Shown here: positions 1-7,102 of the stretch, piece by piece
Position numbering within the stretch: position 1 is the first letter of the stretch
How the letters are laid out: each line of letters begins with the position of its first letter
The notes under the pieces: model-generated
Seen by the model: only the letters and a program-made list of their open reading frames with translations
The model's database searches: none
Told to the model about the DNA's origin: nothing
Position numbers and translations under genes: made by a program
Source: a virus
Virus record (IMG/VR): IMGVR_UViG_3300025889_000076
Coordinates: 62,001-126,000 of that record
Strand: one strand, 5' to 3'
Length of the DNA: 64,000 nt

Positions 1-2
1 AA

Positions 3-254
3 ATACTAGTAGACCATAAGGATAGAGATCGACTCAATAACCAAAGGACAAATCTCCGGACATTTACACATACCCAGAACTCTAATAATAGAACTACCTC
101 TCGTTATATTATAGCTTTTGGCGAGAAGCAGACTGTGGGCGAGTGGGCGGTAGACCCAAGATGCGGATGCTCCTATAATGTTTTATTAAAGAGACTGGAT
201 AAGGAAATTGATCCAGAGATTGCTATATTGGCTCCTGATGATTCAGGTTCTTAG
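3..254 (+). CDS. HNH homing endonuclease, C-terminal part (5' end outside window)
   Basis: The reading frame is open from the window edge to TAG at 252-254. The first residues, LVDHKDRDRLNNQRTNLR, match the central H-N-H fold of phage HNH endonucleases (DHKDRDRLNN then the N of NLR). About 30 residues later the segment GEKQTVGEWAVDPRC, followed by SYNVLLKRL, resembles the small helix-turn-helix DNA-binding module often appended to such enzymes. These proteins cut DNA near their own insertion site and spread by homing. The N-terminus lies upstream of the window, so its host gene or intron cannot be judged. The family call is fairly firm from these motifs; activity is not known. Confidence 0.7.
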   Translation: MLVDHKDRDRLNNQRTNLRTFTHTQNSNNRTTSRYIIAFGEKQTVGEWAVDPRCGCSYNVLLKRLDKEIDPEIAILAPDDSGS

Positions 255-465
255 CGGGGTAGTAAGGGTGAGACAATTTGGAGAGTGGTTTGGCGAATTT
301 TGTTTGAACCCCCCCGGCCAACAGATTCCTACTACTCCCGAACAAATTACAAGATAAAACCCCCTGTCCTGTCCCCCTAAGTGTCCTGTCCGAAAATTCA
401 AAAGAATTGAAAATTGATAAACCCTTTGGTAGTAACGACTTAGGTAAAAACCGAAAATTTACCTC

Positions 466-493
466 TTGATAACAAGAATCGCCAGCCTATAAT
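466..493 (+). promoter_or_regulatory. sigma70-type promoter
   Basis: TTGATA at 466-471 and TATAAT at 488-493 are separated by 16 bp, about 45 bases upstream of the 74-aa gene at 540. The 255-539 interval has no convincing gene. It contains short C-rich runs and this promoter. Confidence 0.65.
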
Positions 494-539
494 TAGGTGC
501 AAGACGGAAACGACACCAAAAACAAAGGAAAAAAGTAAG

Positions 540-764
540 ATGATCACAGTTTGCCTCAATGATGGTCATGTAGTGTACGAATTCAACACAGTCACTGAAT
601 TCGTCGATGCGTTCCCTGATGGTCTGGACCAGGACAATCTCGACCAGGGCTGTTATGTCAACTGTTCTATCCGTCAGGCTCAGGAAATAGCTTGGGAGCG
701 AGAAGACCGGAAACGTCGATACAATACCAAGTTGCCATTCGTTGGTCAGCGTTGTCGAGACTAG
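540..764 (+). CDS. small conserved phage protein, paralog of the gene at 1172
   Basis: This 74-aa acidic/basic mixed protein has no domain I recognise. It is nearly identical to the product of the gene at 1172: both contain VCL.DGHVVYEFNT and end RKRRYNTKLPFVGQRCRD. ATG at 540 follows an A/G-rich leader (AAAGGAAAAAAG) downstream of a sigma70-like promoter at 466. The preserved reading frame and mainly synonymous differences between the two copies indicate that both are real and under selection. The duplication suggests dosage or diverging function in early infection, which is inference only. Confidence 0.7.
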   Translation: MITVCLNDGHVVYEFNTVTEFVDAFPDGLDQDNLDQGCYVNCSIRQAQEIAWEREDRKRRYNTKLPFVGQRCRD

Positions 765-766
765 GC

Positions 767-795
767 TTGACGTTGCTTGCCAGGTCTGATACAAT
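767..795 (+). promoter_or_regulatory. sigma70-type promoter
   Basis: TTGACG at 767-772 and TACAAT at 790-795 with a 17-bp spacer, just after the stop of the first 74-aa gene and about 45 bases before the 78-aa gene. Confidence 0.65.
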
Positions 796-839
796 CGGGC
801 CTGGCTGTTTCCCACTGTCTGATCTCAAGGAATGTTTGA

Positions 840-1076
840 ATGCGAAAATCAGTATACCAACTGTCAGCAGGTGATGTTGTTCGCTGCTTCAATGGTACTG
901 GTGATCAGGTTGTCAGTTGTACGGATATCGTACAACATAACAAGAAGAAGCGAATACTTGTTCTAGTGAACAAGAAGACAGGGGTAAGGCGGCGTGTGGT
1001 ATGGGGCTACTATACAAAGGTCTCCATGCAGCCCATCATTCCAAGTACTGCACCTGCGATCAGTATACGAAAGTGA
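840..1076 (+). CDS. small basic hypothetical protein
   Basis: A 78-aa lysine/arginine-rich protein with its own promoter at 767-795. The central part is beta-rich (LSAGDVVRCF, then KKRILVLVNKKTGVRRRVVWG), consistent with a small barrel of SH3 or KOW type that might bind nucleic acid. That reading rests on pattern alone. No catalytic motif is visible. Confidence 0.55.
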   Translation: MRKSVYQLSAGDVVRCFNGTGDQVVSCTDIVQHNKKKRILVLVNKKTGVRRRVVWGYYTKVSMQPIIPSTAPAISIRK

Positions 1077-1090
1077 GCCACTAGTGGCAC

Positions 1091-1140
1091 CGGCGGAAGC
1101 CGAGTCGTCTCACTCACCGCAGGTGTGAGTGAGCGAGACG
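1091..1140 (+). promoter_or_regulatory. repeated intergenic RNA hairpin, copy 1
   Basis: Two adjacent stem-loops lie between genes. A small one, CGGC-GGAA-GCCG, is at 1091-1102 and puts GGA in its loop. A long one at 1106-1140 pairs CGTCTC with GAGACG and ACTCAC with GTGAGT. GCAACGGAA follows. The long hairpin recurs at 1924, 2456 and 3632, with compensatory base changes in copy 2, so RNA structure is conserved. GGA in a loop and ACGGA motifs are the known CsrA-binding pattern, and a csrA gene lies nearby. It could instead be an RNA-processing or termination signal. Confidence 0.6.
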
Positions 1141-1171
1141 CAACGGAATAAAATCAACGGAGAATCGAGCG

Positions 1172-1396
1172 ATGATCAAGGTTTGCCTAAAAGATGGTCA
1201 TGTAGTGTACGAATTCAACACCATCCCCGAATTTGTCGATGCATTCCCTGATGGCCTAGACCAGGAGAATCTGAACCAGGGCTGTTACGTGAACTGCACT
1301 ATCCGTCAGGCTCAAGAGATTGCCTGGGAGCGTGAGGACAGGAAACGTCGATACAATACCAAGCTCCCATTCGTTGGTCAACGTTGCCGGGACTAG
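1172..1396 (+). CDS. small conserved phage protein, paralog of the gene at 540
   Basis: A 74-aa protein nearly identical to the product of 540-764. The ATG at 1172 is preceded by ACGGAG, a Shine-Dalgarno sequence that also matches a CsrA core motif. It follows the first copy of the repeated hairpin. No known domain is recognised. The Cys residues (VCL, GCYVNC, QRC) are conserved between both copies. Confidence 0.7.
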   Translation: MIKVCLKDGHVVYEFNTIPEFVDAFPDGLDQENLNQGCYVNCTIRQAQEIAWEREDRKRRYNTKLPFVGQRCRD

Positions 1397-1452
1397 GGGC
1401 TAGGCTACGGGTTGCAACTTCCGCTTTCTTTTATTCAGGATGGAGTTCTAAA

Positions 1453-1677
1453 ATGAAGCCAATCACTCAGCGACCAATCCCAGAGGGTTACACTACTGAA
1501 TGGGATAACACTATCTGGAATGTGGGTATTGTTTTCCTGTGGTCAGATATTTTCGACGATTATTTGCAATGCGGTCGAATCACTGTGAAGCCCGGAGATA
1601 CTTTGGCCGAAGCGTTCGAACGTGAAATGAATGAACCAATGTGGACAGAATTTGAAGTTTTCTTCGTCAACGAATAG
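1453..1677 (+). CDS. small acidic hypothetical protein
   Basis: A 74-aa Trp/Phe-rich acidic protein beginning MKPITQRPIPEGY. The frame is open further upstream, but ATG 1453 is chosen because a GGATGGAG ribosome-binding sequence lies about 10 bases before it and the upstream extension is low in coding character. It belongs to a run of tiny + strand genes. Function unknown. Confidence 0.6.
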   Translation: MKPITQRPIPEGYTTEWDNTIWNVGIVFLWSDIFDDYLQCGRITVKPGDTLAEAFEREMNEPMWTEFEVFFVNE

Positions 1678-1682
1678 ACAGG

Positions 1683-1883
1683 ATGGAACCAGTGGACCCA
1701 CGTATCACATATATGGCTATTTTCAATGCCATGTCAATCGGTGACTTCACAATGGCGAGAGTTCACGCCACCGACCTGAAAGAATGGTTGGACAAAGGTG
1801 GATTCTATCCCGACACCTATACAAAAGTGGAGGTGGACGCCTATCTCGCGAGCGTATTGAGACGTACAGTAGGGTATGAATGA
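1683..1883 (+). CDS. small hypothetical protein
   Basis: A 66-aa mostly helical protein (MEPVDPRITYMAIFNAM..., VHATDLKEWLD). It starts 5 bases after the preceding stop, so translational coupling is likely. No domain recognised. Confidence 0.5.
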   Translation: MEPVDPRITYMAIFNAMSIGDFTMARVHATDLKEWLDKGGFYPDTYTKVEVDAYLASVLRRTVGYE

Positions 1884-1923
1884 TCAAAAGCGAAGGCGGT
1901 CGTGTTGCCCGTTCTTCGCCGGT

Positions 1924-1958
1924 CGTCCCACTCACAGCAGGTGTGAGTGAGCGGGACG
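1924..1958 (+). promoter_or_regulatory. repeated intergenic RNA hairpin, copy 2 (covarying)
   Basis: This copy has CGTCCC...GGGACG where copies 1, 3 and 4 have CGTCTC...GAGACG. The paired change keeps the stem intact, which is direct evidence of selection on RNA structure. GCAACGGAA follows it, as in the other copies. Confidence 0.65.
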
Positions 1959-1991
1959 CAACGGAAACAAAACACTAAACGGAGAACGGCG

Positions 1992-2204
1992 ATGCTTGAC
2001 ATCAAATTGACATCATACGAAAAGCGAATCATCGGCACACTGACCGATGAAGGGCACACACTTTATGTAACCGGAGACGGTTGGATCTTTGAAGAATCTT
2101 GCGGAGATAAGCACACTTTCCAGTCTTTTCGAAAGTTCTTTGAGTTCTGCGAGTATCGTGAGTCGCAATTGCTGCTCGTGCGAGAAATGCAGGAGACTTT
2201 TTAA
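1992..2204 (+). CDS. small hypothetical protein
   Basis: A 70-aa protein starting MLDIKLTSYEKRIIGTL. The frame extends back to 1947, but ATG 1992 sits 8 bases after ACGGAGAACG (Shine-Dalgarno) and the upstream part overlaps hairpin copy 2. Charged and Phe-rich (HTFQSFRKFFEFCEYRESQ). Function unknown. Confidence 0.55.
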   Translation: MLDIKLTSYEKRIIGTLTDEGHTLYVTGDGWIFEESCGDKHTFQSFRKFFEFCEYRESQLLLVREMQETF

Positions 2205-2233
2205 ATAACGCCCTTTAGACGGAGATTGAAGAG

Positions 2234-2413
2234 ATGAACGGACCAGAAGCAATCGAGTTTTTCGTAGCGAACGCAAATGTCTACAACGAATGGTCAGAAG
2301 CTGCTATGTGGCAGCATGTCAGCCACGTCGTTAGAAAATCCCACAAAGAACCAAATCGGGTCTGGACAGTGGAAGAACTATCCGCTATGATAGCACAAGC
2401 GGAGAACCAGTAA
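2234..2413 (+). CDS. small hypothetical protein
   Basis: A 59-aa ORF, MNGPEAIEFFVANANVYNEW and onward, ending AEELSAMIAQ-like helix then AENQ. ATG is 10 bases downstream of ACGGAG. It lies between the genes at 1992 and 2527 on the same strand with typical spacing. No known domain. Confidence 0.5.
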   Translation: MNGPEAIEFFVANANVYNEWSEAAMWQHVSHVVRKSHKEPNRVWTVEELSAMIAQAENQ

Positions 2414-2455
2414 CCCATATGCGAGGTACGGGTGTGTTACCCGTGCTTCGCGGGT

Positions 2456-2490
2456 CGTCTCACTCACCGCAGGTGTGAGTGAGCGAGACG
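2456..2490 (+). promoter_or_regulatory. repeated intergenic RNA hairpin, copy 3
   Basis: Identical in core to copy 1 (CGTCTCACTCAC ... GTGAGTGAGC-GAGACG) and again followed by GCAACGGAA. The preceding GGGT/ACCC mini-hairpin replaces the CGGC-GGAA-GCCG of copies 1 and 4. Confidence 0.6.
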
Positions 2491-2526
2491 CAACGGAAAA
2501 CAACTCAAAACAAAAGGACGGAAACG

Positions 2527-2655
2527 ATGGACGATTTCGATGATGTGACGTGTGAAGAGTTTTTCGACGACGAAAAGTATTACCGCAGTGTGCCAGATGC
2601 TGAGTTTGAGCAATCGGTTCCCTTCTCGTATCAGGTATCACTTTTCTTCGAATAA
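2527..2655 (+). CDS. very small acidic hypothetical protein
   Basis: A 42-aa ORF, MDDFDDVTCEEFFDDEKYY then ...YQVSLFFE. It is strongly acidic in its first half, and ATG follows GGACGGAAACG. Short acidic phage proteins can act as DNA mimics, but nothing specific supports that here. Confidence 0.45.
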   Translation: MDDFDDVTCEEFFDDEKYYRSVPDAEFEQSVPFSYQVSLFFE

Positions 2656-2659
2656 CCGC

Positions 2660-2687
2660 TTGACATTCTCTGTCAATGGGCTACAAT
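2660..2687 (+). promoter_or_regulatory. sigma70-type promoter
   Basis: Consensus TTGACA at 2660-2665 and TACAAT at 2682-2687 with a 16-bp spacer. Drives the 98-aa gene at 2729. Confidence 0.75.
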
Positions 2688-2728
2688 CCACTTCTCAAAC
2701 GGAAACTGTCTTTTAGAAGGAAAACACT

Positions 2729-3025
2729 ATGTCGCACACAATCTTCGAAAACGCTTTTGGTAAGATTTCCCATGAAGTTCGAAGGGATTATGTTATCTCT
2801 GATGAAGAACTGTTCGGGATGGTCAGCCGGGACTTCTACAAATCCTTGAACAATCCAGAAGTGACGGGAACGAAATCAATGCTCAAAAGTCTGGCAAAAG
2901 AACAAGGCCAGGTTGTGGAAGAAACACCAGAAGAAATTGCGATTCGCGAAGCAATGGAACGTGAGCAGAGGATTCTTGCCCATATCAGACGGGTTCAAAT
3001 CGAATTGCAATGCTGTGAAGATTGA
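2729..3025 (+). CDS. hypothetical protein, helical and charged
   Basis: A 98-aa protein (MSHTIFENAFGKISHEVRRDY...). The C-terminal half, EETPEEIAIREAMEREQRI, is predicted helical/coiled coil. A perfect promoter lies 40 bases upstream and AGAAGGAAAAC serves as ribosome-binding site. The 3' end is a short tandem GAAGATT repeat that extends past the stop codon. No domain recognised. Confidence 0.6.
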   Translation: MSHTIFENAFGKISHEVRRDYVISDEELFGMVSRDFYKSLNNPEVTGTKSMLKSLAKEQGQVVEETPEEIAIREAMEREQRILAHIRRVQIELQCCED

Positions 3026-3078
3026 AGATTGAAGATTGAAGAGGACGGAAACAATCCCCAGAAAAGAAGGAAAGAACG

Positions 3079-3243
3079 ATGAAAGACGCTGAACGCCTGA
3101 TGATCATCCGTGCCCTGGCATTAAATTGTCGGGACAACGCAAAGAATGGGGCAGATGAGGACAATCGTCCACTTCTGGACCTGATCCATGAGTTAGCGTT
3201 TCAGATGGATGTTGAGTACACAAATTTTTCGCTGGGGGAGTAA
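3079..3243 (+). CDS. small hypothetical protein
   Basis: A 54-aa helical ORF, MKDAERLMIIRALALNCRDN and onward. AGAAGGAAAGAACG precedes the ATG. Its stop overlaps the next start (TAATG), which implies translational coupling to the small membrane peptide at 3243. Confidence 0.5.
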   Translation: MKDAERLMIIRALALNCRDNAKNGADEDNRPLLDLIHELAFQMDVEYTNFSLGE

Positions 3244-3341
3244 TGCTAATAAACGCAATCCAAGACGCGACCCCCTACGTAATTGGAACAGGTCTGTTCC
3301 TGTTCATAATGACACTTCTAGAAAAGAATGGAAGACTTTAG
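3243..3341 (+). CDS. possible small membrane peptide
   Basis: A 32-aa ORF whose ATG overlaps the preceding stop (TAATG) and whose stop is 1 base before the csrA ATG. Residues 11-27 (TPYVIGTGLFLFIMTLL) form one hydrophobic segment, so it would be a single-pass membrane peptide. Evidence is position and hydrophobicity only. Confidence 0.35.
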   Translation: MLINAIQDATPYVIGTGLFLFIMTLLEKNGRL

Positions 3342-3342
3342 G

Positions 3343-3522
3343 ATGCTAGTACTGTCAAGAAAAAAAGACGAAAAGATCACAATTCAGATTCCCGGAAAAC
3401 CGGATATCGAAATCATGATCATCGAAACGGGCATCAAGACGCGGGTGGGGATTAAAGCTCCACAAGAATACCAGATCGTCAGAAACGAACTGATTGGAAC
3501 GTCAAGAGGGCTTCCAAAATAG
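3343..3522 (+). CDS. csrA: carbon storage regulator CsrA-like RNA-binding protein
   Basis: A 59-aa protein beginning MLVLSRKKDEKITIQ, the hallmark start of CsrA/RsmA. The later G-I-K-A-P segment is also typical, although the usual RHEIY motif is replaced by QEYQIVRNEL. CsrA dimers bind GGA-containing mRNA leaders and block or activate translation and decay. ATG 3343 is preferred over the in-frame 3328 start because it gives the canonical N-terminus. Many leaders in this region carry ACGGA at or next to the ribosome-binding site, plus repeated hairpins, so self-regulation of early phage genes or interference with host Csr is plausible inference. Confidence 0.88.
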   Translation: MLVLSRKKDEKITIQIPGKPDIEIMIIETGIKTRVGIKAPQEYQIVRNELIGTSRGLPK

Positions 3523-3616
3523 GTTTCTTGATATCGGTTCTTTGATATGGGGCGGGTGGGGAAATTGTCCCTGCCTGCCTTTATCTTTTACCAGAAAAAT
3601 AGCCTGTCTGTTTTAC

Positions 3617-3666
3617 CGGCGGAAGCCGAGTCGTCTCACTCACCGCAGGTGTGAGTGAGCGAGACG
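3617..3666 (+). promoter_or_regulatory. repeated intergenic RNA hairpin, copy 4
   Basis: CGGC-GGAA-GCCG at 3617-3628, then the long hairpin at 3632-3666, followed by GCAGCGGAA. It repeats the arrangement of copy 1, about 95 bases after csrA and just before the promoter of the GHKL-like gene. Confidence 0.6.
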
Positions 3667-3715
3667 CAGCGGAAAACAAGACACAAAGGAAAACCAAAAA
3701 GTCAGAATTTTCAGC

Positions 3716-3743
3716 TTGCAAGCCACAATGATTGTGTTACAAT
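3716..3743 (+). promoter_or_regulatory. sigma70-type promoter
   Basis: TTGCAA at 3716-3721 and TACAAT at 3738-3743 with a 16-bp spacer. It lies inside the longest open frame of the next gene, which shows that the true start must be further downstream. Confidence 0.7.
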
Positions 3744-3793
3744 GCTCTCTCAATGGAACGGCGACCAACTTTTTCTTTCATGGGGATGAACGA

Positions 3794-5056
3794 ATGACTA
3801 AATGGATCAAGATGCACAATGATGGTGAATTCGACGTTATTACCGCAATTGGTATGCTGGGGGCGTCGGTGAAGATGGGTGAAGATCCCATTGGTCTCTA
3901 TGGTTCTGGTATCAAGTACGCTATGGCTCAGGCTTTGCGTATGGGTATCTCGCTGAAGATTTCCGACAAGGGAAATCTGTACACTCTCACGTCCTTCGAA
4001 ACTGAGTTTCGGGGGCGACAATTTCAAAGTGTCGGTCTCAAGACAAAGACCGGAAAGATCCATAAAACTGGAATCACTACTGATTTCGGTAAAGAAGACT
4101 GGACAGATATTTGGTTCATCTTCCGCGAATTTTATTCGAACTGCCTTGATGAAGGCGGATTTCTGGAAATCGTGGACGGTATACAAACCAGCGAGTCAGG
4201 CGTTGACGTTTTTATCCCGTATACTCCATTCAAGGAAATCGTTGATAACCTGAGTGATTACTTTTGTCCTAAAGATTTTAAGCTAAAAGTCGGCACGGGA
4301 CGAGTATTCAAAAAGGGAGTATGGGTTGGGAATATGTCGGTCGATACAGGCTTGGACTTCCAGTCTGATTACATCGAAATTACTGAAACCCGAACGCTCA
4401 ACCAATATTGTGCTTGGAGGCGTTTAGAAGGCATTATCGAAAGCTACGCAGAAAAAGAACATTTGGTCGAACTGCTCAAGCATGAAGAATGTTGGACAGA
4501 AATGCCGAACCTATGGTTGTGCGGCGAGAAATGCGAGGAGCATTTGCACGCAGCCCTAGTCGAAGTATATGGCAAAGATTATATGATCTGTCCAAATGTG
4601 GATTGGATTATCAAAGATGCCATAGAAGTCTACGGAAGGAATCCGGTAGTATTTCCATCGGAATGGAAATTGCCAACATCAAAAATTCAAACGATGCAAG
4701 ATCTGGCGAATAGTATCATCTTCCGCGATGCGACAGAAGCAGAGCAAAAAGTCATTGATAAAGGAATGAAGGCTTTAGCATGGATGGACGATGTTCCTAA
4801 TCCTTTTGATTCCCTTTATAGTGTCAGGATAAAAGACATCAAAGTCAGAATCCTGAAGACAGACGAGAATTGTGGCGGATTGGCTAAACAAGGTTCCACC
4901 GAAATTGCCATCAATTCATCAGTGGTGAGCGGAGATTTTAAGAAGTTTTTGCAAACCCTGATGCACGAGTGCGTTCACGCCATCACTGGCGAACAAGACT
5001 ATACCAGAGGATTCGCTAGCTTCATGGAAAGAGCTTTAGTGTCCTTCTCTGTTTGA
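3794..5056 (+). CDS. GHKL-ATPase-like protein with C-terminal HExxH motif
   Basis: A 420-aa protein. Residues 31-43 (DPIGLYGSGIKYA) resemble the GxxGxGL box of Hsp90/gyrase/histidine-kinase ATPases. Residues about 112-121 (REFYSNCLDE) resemble their N box (ExxxNxxD). The order is inverted relative to classical GHKL proteins. Near the C-terminus HECVH (about 391-395) is a zincin-type HExxH motif with a downstream Glu. I recall an uncharacterised bacterial/phage family with the same two N-terminal motifs. ATG 3794 is chosen because the promoter ends at 3743 and GGGGATGA precedes this start. An ATP-dependent metalloprotease or chaperone-like role is inference. Confidence 0.6.
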   Translation: MTKWIKMHNDGEFDVITAIGMLGASVKMGEDPIGLYGSGIKYAMAQALRMGISLKISDKGNLYTLTSFETEFRGRQFQSVGLKTKTGKIHKTGITTDFGKEDWTDIWFIFREFYSNCLDEGGFLEIVDGIQTSESGVDVFIPYTPFKEIVDNLSDYFCPKDFKLKVGTGRVFKKGVWVGNMSVDTGLDFQSDYIEITETRTLNQYCAWRRLEGIIESYAEKEHLVELLKHEECWTEMPNLWLCGEKCEEHLHAALVEVYGKDYMICPNVDWIIKDAIEVYGRNPVVFPSEWKLPTSKIQTMQDLANSIIFRDATEAEQKVIDKGMKALAWMDDVPNPFDSLYSVRIKDIKVRILKTDENCGGLAKQGSTEIAINSSVVSGDFKKFLQTLMHECVHAITGEQDYTRGFASFMERALVSFSV

Positions 5057-5070
5057 TTCCATCCCCGTGG

Positions 5071-5103
5071 ATTGAGTGGCGGGCATGATGCCCGCTGCTC
5101 AAT
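5071..5103 (+). terminator. probable rho-independent terminator
   Basis: Long stem ATTGAG.GGCGGGCAT / ATGCCCGC..CTCAAT followed by ATTTTG, 15 bases after the stop of the GHKL-like gene. Confidence 0.6.
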
Positions 5104-5121
5104 ATTTTGACTGGAGGCGAA

Positions 5122-5274
5122 ATGTTCTGCATGTATCTTTCACCGGCAGGAAAACAATTCAATAGAATTGTAAGGGTTACTGGCGAAGTCGCCGTATGTA
5201 TTGCGACAGGAAAGAAACGGTTCATTGACCCGATGTTTCTGAGACCAACAGTTTCCGCAGATTGGCAACTCTGA
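5122..5274 (+). CDS. small hypothetical protein
   Basis: A 50-aa basic ORF, MFCMYLSPAGKQFNRIVRV and onward, with a good ribosome-binding site (CTGGAGGCGAA). It lies alone between two terminator-like hairpins. The beta-rich pattern suggests a tiny barrel. No family recognised. Confidence 0.45.
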   Translation: MFCMYLSPAGKQFNRIVRVTGEVAVCIATGKKRFIDPMFLRPTVSADWQL

Positions 5275-5289
5275 GATAAAGGGCTTGAA

Positions 5290-5311
5290 GAGGCCGCTAC
5301 GGAGCGGCCTC
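5290..5311 (+). terminator. strong hairpin, probable terminator
   Basis: Perfect 9-bp stem GAGGCCGCT/AGCGGCCTC with ACGG loop. The core GGCCGCTACGGAGC reappears at 8435, and related GC-rich hairpins occur at 8444 and 10559, so this is a recurring element of the early region. Confidence 0.5.
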
Positions 5312-5382
5312 TGAGGGCCGCTCTGATGTAGACTAACCTGTACGGATGATCGAACAATCTTTGATAATTAAGCTCAATTAAG

Positions 5383-5410
5383 TTGCAATGGTCTGCCGAT
5401 ATGATATACT
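5383..5410 (+). promoter_or_regulatory. sigma70-type promoter of the TTGCAATGG family
   Basis: TTGCAA at 5383-5388 and TATACT at 5405-5410, 16 bp apart, followed by AGTGACAT. The promoters at 7247, 8530 and 10642 share extra bases around this core. Confidence 0.7.
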
Positions 5411-5473
5411 AGTGACATGAGACGCGGGGGCAATCAGCCCAACACGGGGTTTTTTCTTCAAAGGAGAATTGTG

Positions 5474-6370
5474 ATGCAGAATGTTCTTTCAAGTGACGTT
5501 GCTGAAACAGTCAAAAAAGAGTTCGATTTCCAGGTCAACAAGTTCCCCTTGTCTGGTCCCGATGGAATGAAGACTCCCTGTTATGGTCTGTTCCGGTCTG
5601 ACAATGCGTCTTTCGTTGGTTCTTGCAACAATGCCAAAAGTCGGAACTATATTCCACACCAGACTGACGATGTCATTGCTCTGGTTGAAGCGTCTTCCAC
5701 GCTGTTTGATGGTGAAGTCGATGTCACCTGTTTCTTCAATCAGGGGCACTATGTGTCCGTTCAACCAACAATGGACAAACGCAAAGCCGTGTTCGGCCAA
5801 AAGGATAACGTCTTCCCGCGAATCATTATTAACGCGGGATATGATGGTCAGGCTTTCAAAGCGAACATGGGCTACTATCGTGACGTTTGCAAGAATCTGA
5901 GTATCATGAGAATGGTCAAAGGTACGACTGTTTCGATTCGTCACATGAGCAACCTACGCTCCGAGATGGATGAATTGATTGAAACGTTCGGCGTTCTTGG
6001 CGAATCGTGGGAAGCTCTGGGGCAAAGAATTGATGCTCTTGAACAAACCAAAGTCTCTTTGGTAGGATTCCTGGAAGATGTTTTTGGACCAGTCCCAGAA
6101 GAAACGGGACGGGGAAAAACGGTCGCGGAAAATCGTATTGAGAAGATTGTTGGTCGTCTTCTCAACGAACGATTCAAAACGGGACGACCATTGAGTGAAG
6201 GCGTGGCCCCGGAATATTCTGGATGGGAGCTTGCAAATGCTGTGCAGGGATATACTCAACATGATAAGCCCCGGCATGGTAATCCTACTGAGTTTCAACG
6301 TGCTATCATGGCAATGAATGATCAACACGTCAATAAAGCATTCGAATTGCTTTTATCAATGAGTGCTTAG
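5474..6370 (+). CDS. DUF932 (phage/plasmid-like TIGR03299-type) protein
   Basis: A 298-aa protein matching the DUF932 pattern: an N-terminal block with GLFRSDNASFVGS, a central beta-rich domain (FFNQGHYVSVQP, FPRIIINAGYDG) and a C-terminal helical block ending ANAVQGYTQH ... KAFELLLSM. The frame is open back to 5417, but ATG 5474 has AAAGGAG 8 bases upstream. These proteins are common in phages and plasmids, and their function is not established. Own promoter at 5383, hairpin terminator directly after the stop. Confidence 0.75.
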   Translation: MQNVLSSDVAETVKKEFDFQVNKFPLSGPDGMKTPCYGLFRSDNASFVGSCNNAKSRNYIPHQTDDVIALVEASSTLFDGEVDVTCFFNQGHYVSVQPTMDKRKAVFGQKDNVFPRIIINAGYDGQAFKANMGYYRDVCKNLSIMRMVKGTTVSIRHMSNLRSEMDELIETFGVLGESWEALGQRIDALEQTKVSLVGFLEDVFGPVPEETGRGKTVAENRIEKIVGRLLNERFKTGRPLSEGVAPEYSGWELANAVQGYTQHDKPRHGNPTEFQRAIMAMNDQHVNKAFELLLSMSA

Positions 6371-6384
6371 AATTGGTAAGGTGG

Positions 6385-6411
6385 GGGGATGGCGGAAACC
6401 CGCCATTCCCC
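6385..6411. terminator. hairpin terminator, copy 1 of a repeat flanking the HNH gene
   Basis: GGGGATGGCGG-AAAC-CCGCCATTCCCC hairpin between the DUF932 gene and the oppositely oriented HNH gene, abutting the HNH stop codon. An almost identical hairpin is at 7103-7130 on the other side of the HNH gene. Confidence 0.55.
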
Positions 6412-7031
6412 TATCCCAAAGTCTGAAGTATGTATTGGGCAAAACTTCTTAATTCATCGGGGCTAGCGTCAGATTTCATTCGATTGGCTTTATGGCTCAG
6501 AATTTGGACATTGCCAATAATATAACCTTTTGTGTTGTCTATTCTGTCAATTGTTGCAGATTCTGATACAATTCGACTAGTACCACCATAAGACAGTTCA
6601 ATTCCCAATATCGGGCAGAACGGAACGTAGATGGAATCTAGATGCTCGCGAGTCAGATTAAACTCCCATCCTTTTTCTTTTGCTCGCTTTTTTGCGTTTT
6701 TCAACCTACCCGCCCATTTGTCATCTTTTTTTCTTTGGGCAATTTGAGCCTTGTTCTTCTCATAATATTCTCTTTGATACTTGTCATAAGCTTCTTTTGA
6801 GGCATAGCCGTTACGCTGCCAAGCTTCTAACATGGAACGTCTCTTCTTTTGATAAGTTACACGGTTTTCTTTAGCCCTTTCTTTAGTGTCCAGCAGTTCA
6901 CAATCATAACAGATAGTCTTTTGATAGTCGTAAAATTCTCCGGTTTTGACCTTGTTAACAATCCTTGGTCGTTGTATAATCCTGAAATCTGAGAGGGGTT
7001 TATCGACTTGACATTTTCTACACTTTTTCAT
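6411..7031 (-). CDS. free-standing HNH homing endonuclease
   Basis: A 206-aa basic protein on the opposite strand to its neighbours. The N-terminus has CRKC and CYDC pairs (residues 4-7 and about 41-44), a zinc-finger-like module. A Lys/Arg-rich linker follows. The C-terminal third has the phage HNH pattern: CPILGIELSY, SATIDRIDNTKGY, GNVQILSHKANRMKSD. Such enzymes nick or cut DNA and spread into related phages. The gene is flanked by two copies of the same hairpin (6385-6411, 7103-7130) and its reversed orientation marks it as an insertion. Confident as to family; target unknown. Confidence 0.82.
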   Translation of the reverse strand: MKKCRKCQVDKPLSDFRIIQRPRIVNKVKTGEFYDYQKTICYDCELLDTKERAKENRVTYQKKRRSMLEAWQRNGYASKEAYDKYQREYYEKNKAQIAQRKKDDKWAGRLKNAKKRAKEKGWEFNLTREHLDSIYVPFCPILGIELSYGGTSRIVSESATIDRIDNTKGYIIGNVQILSHKANRMKSDASPDELRSFAQYILQTLG

Positions 7032-7102
7032 TGTAAATACCCTTGAAAAGAAAATTTGTTCTCAAGGTTATATACACCCTTTTCGATTCAAAAAGGACAA
7101 AC

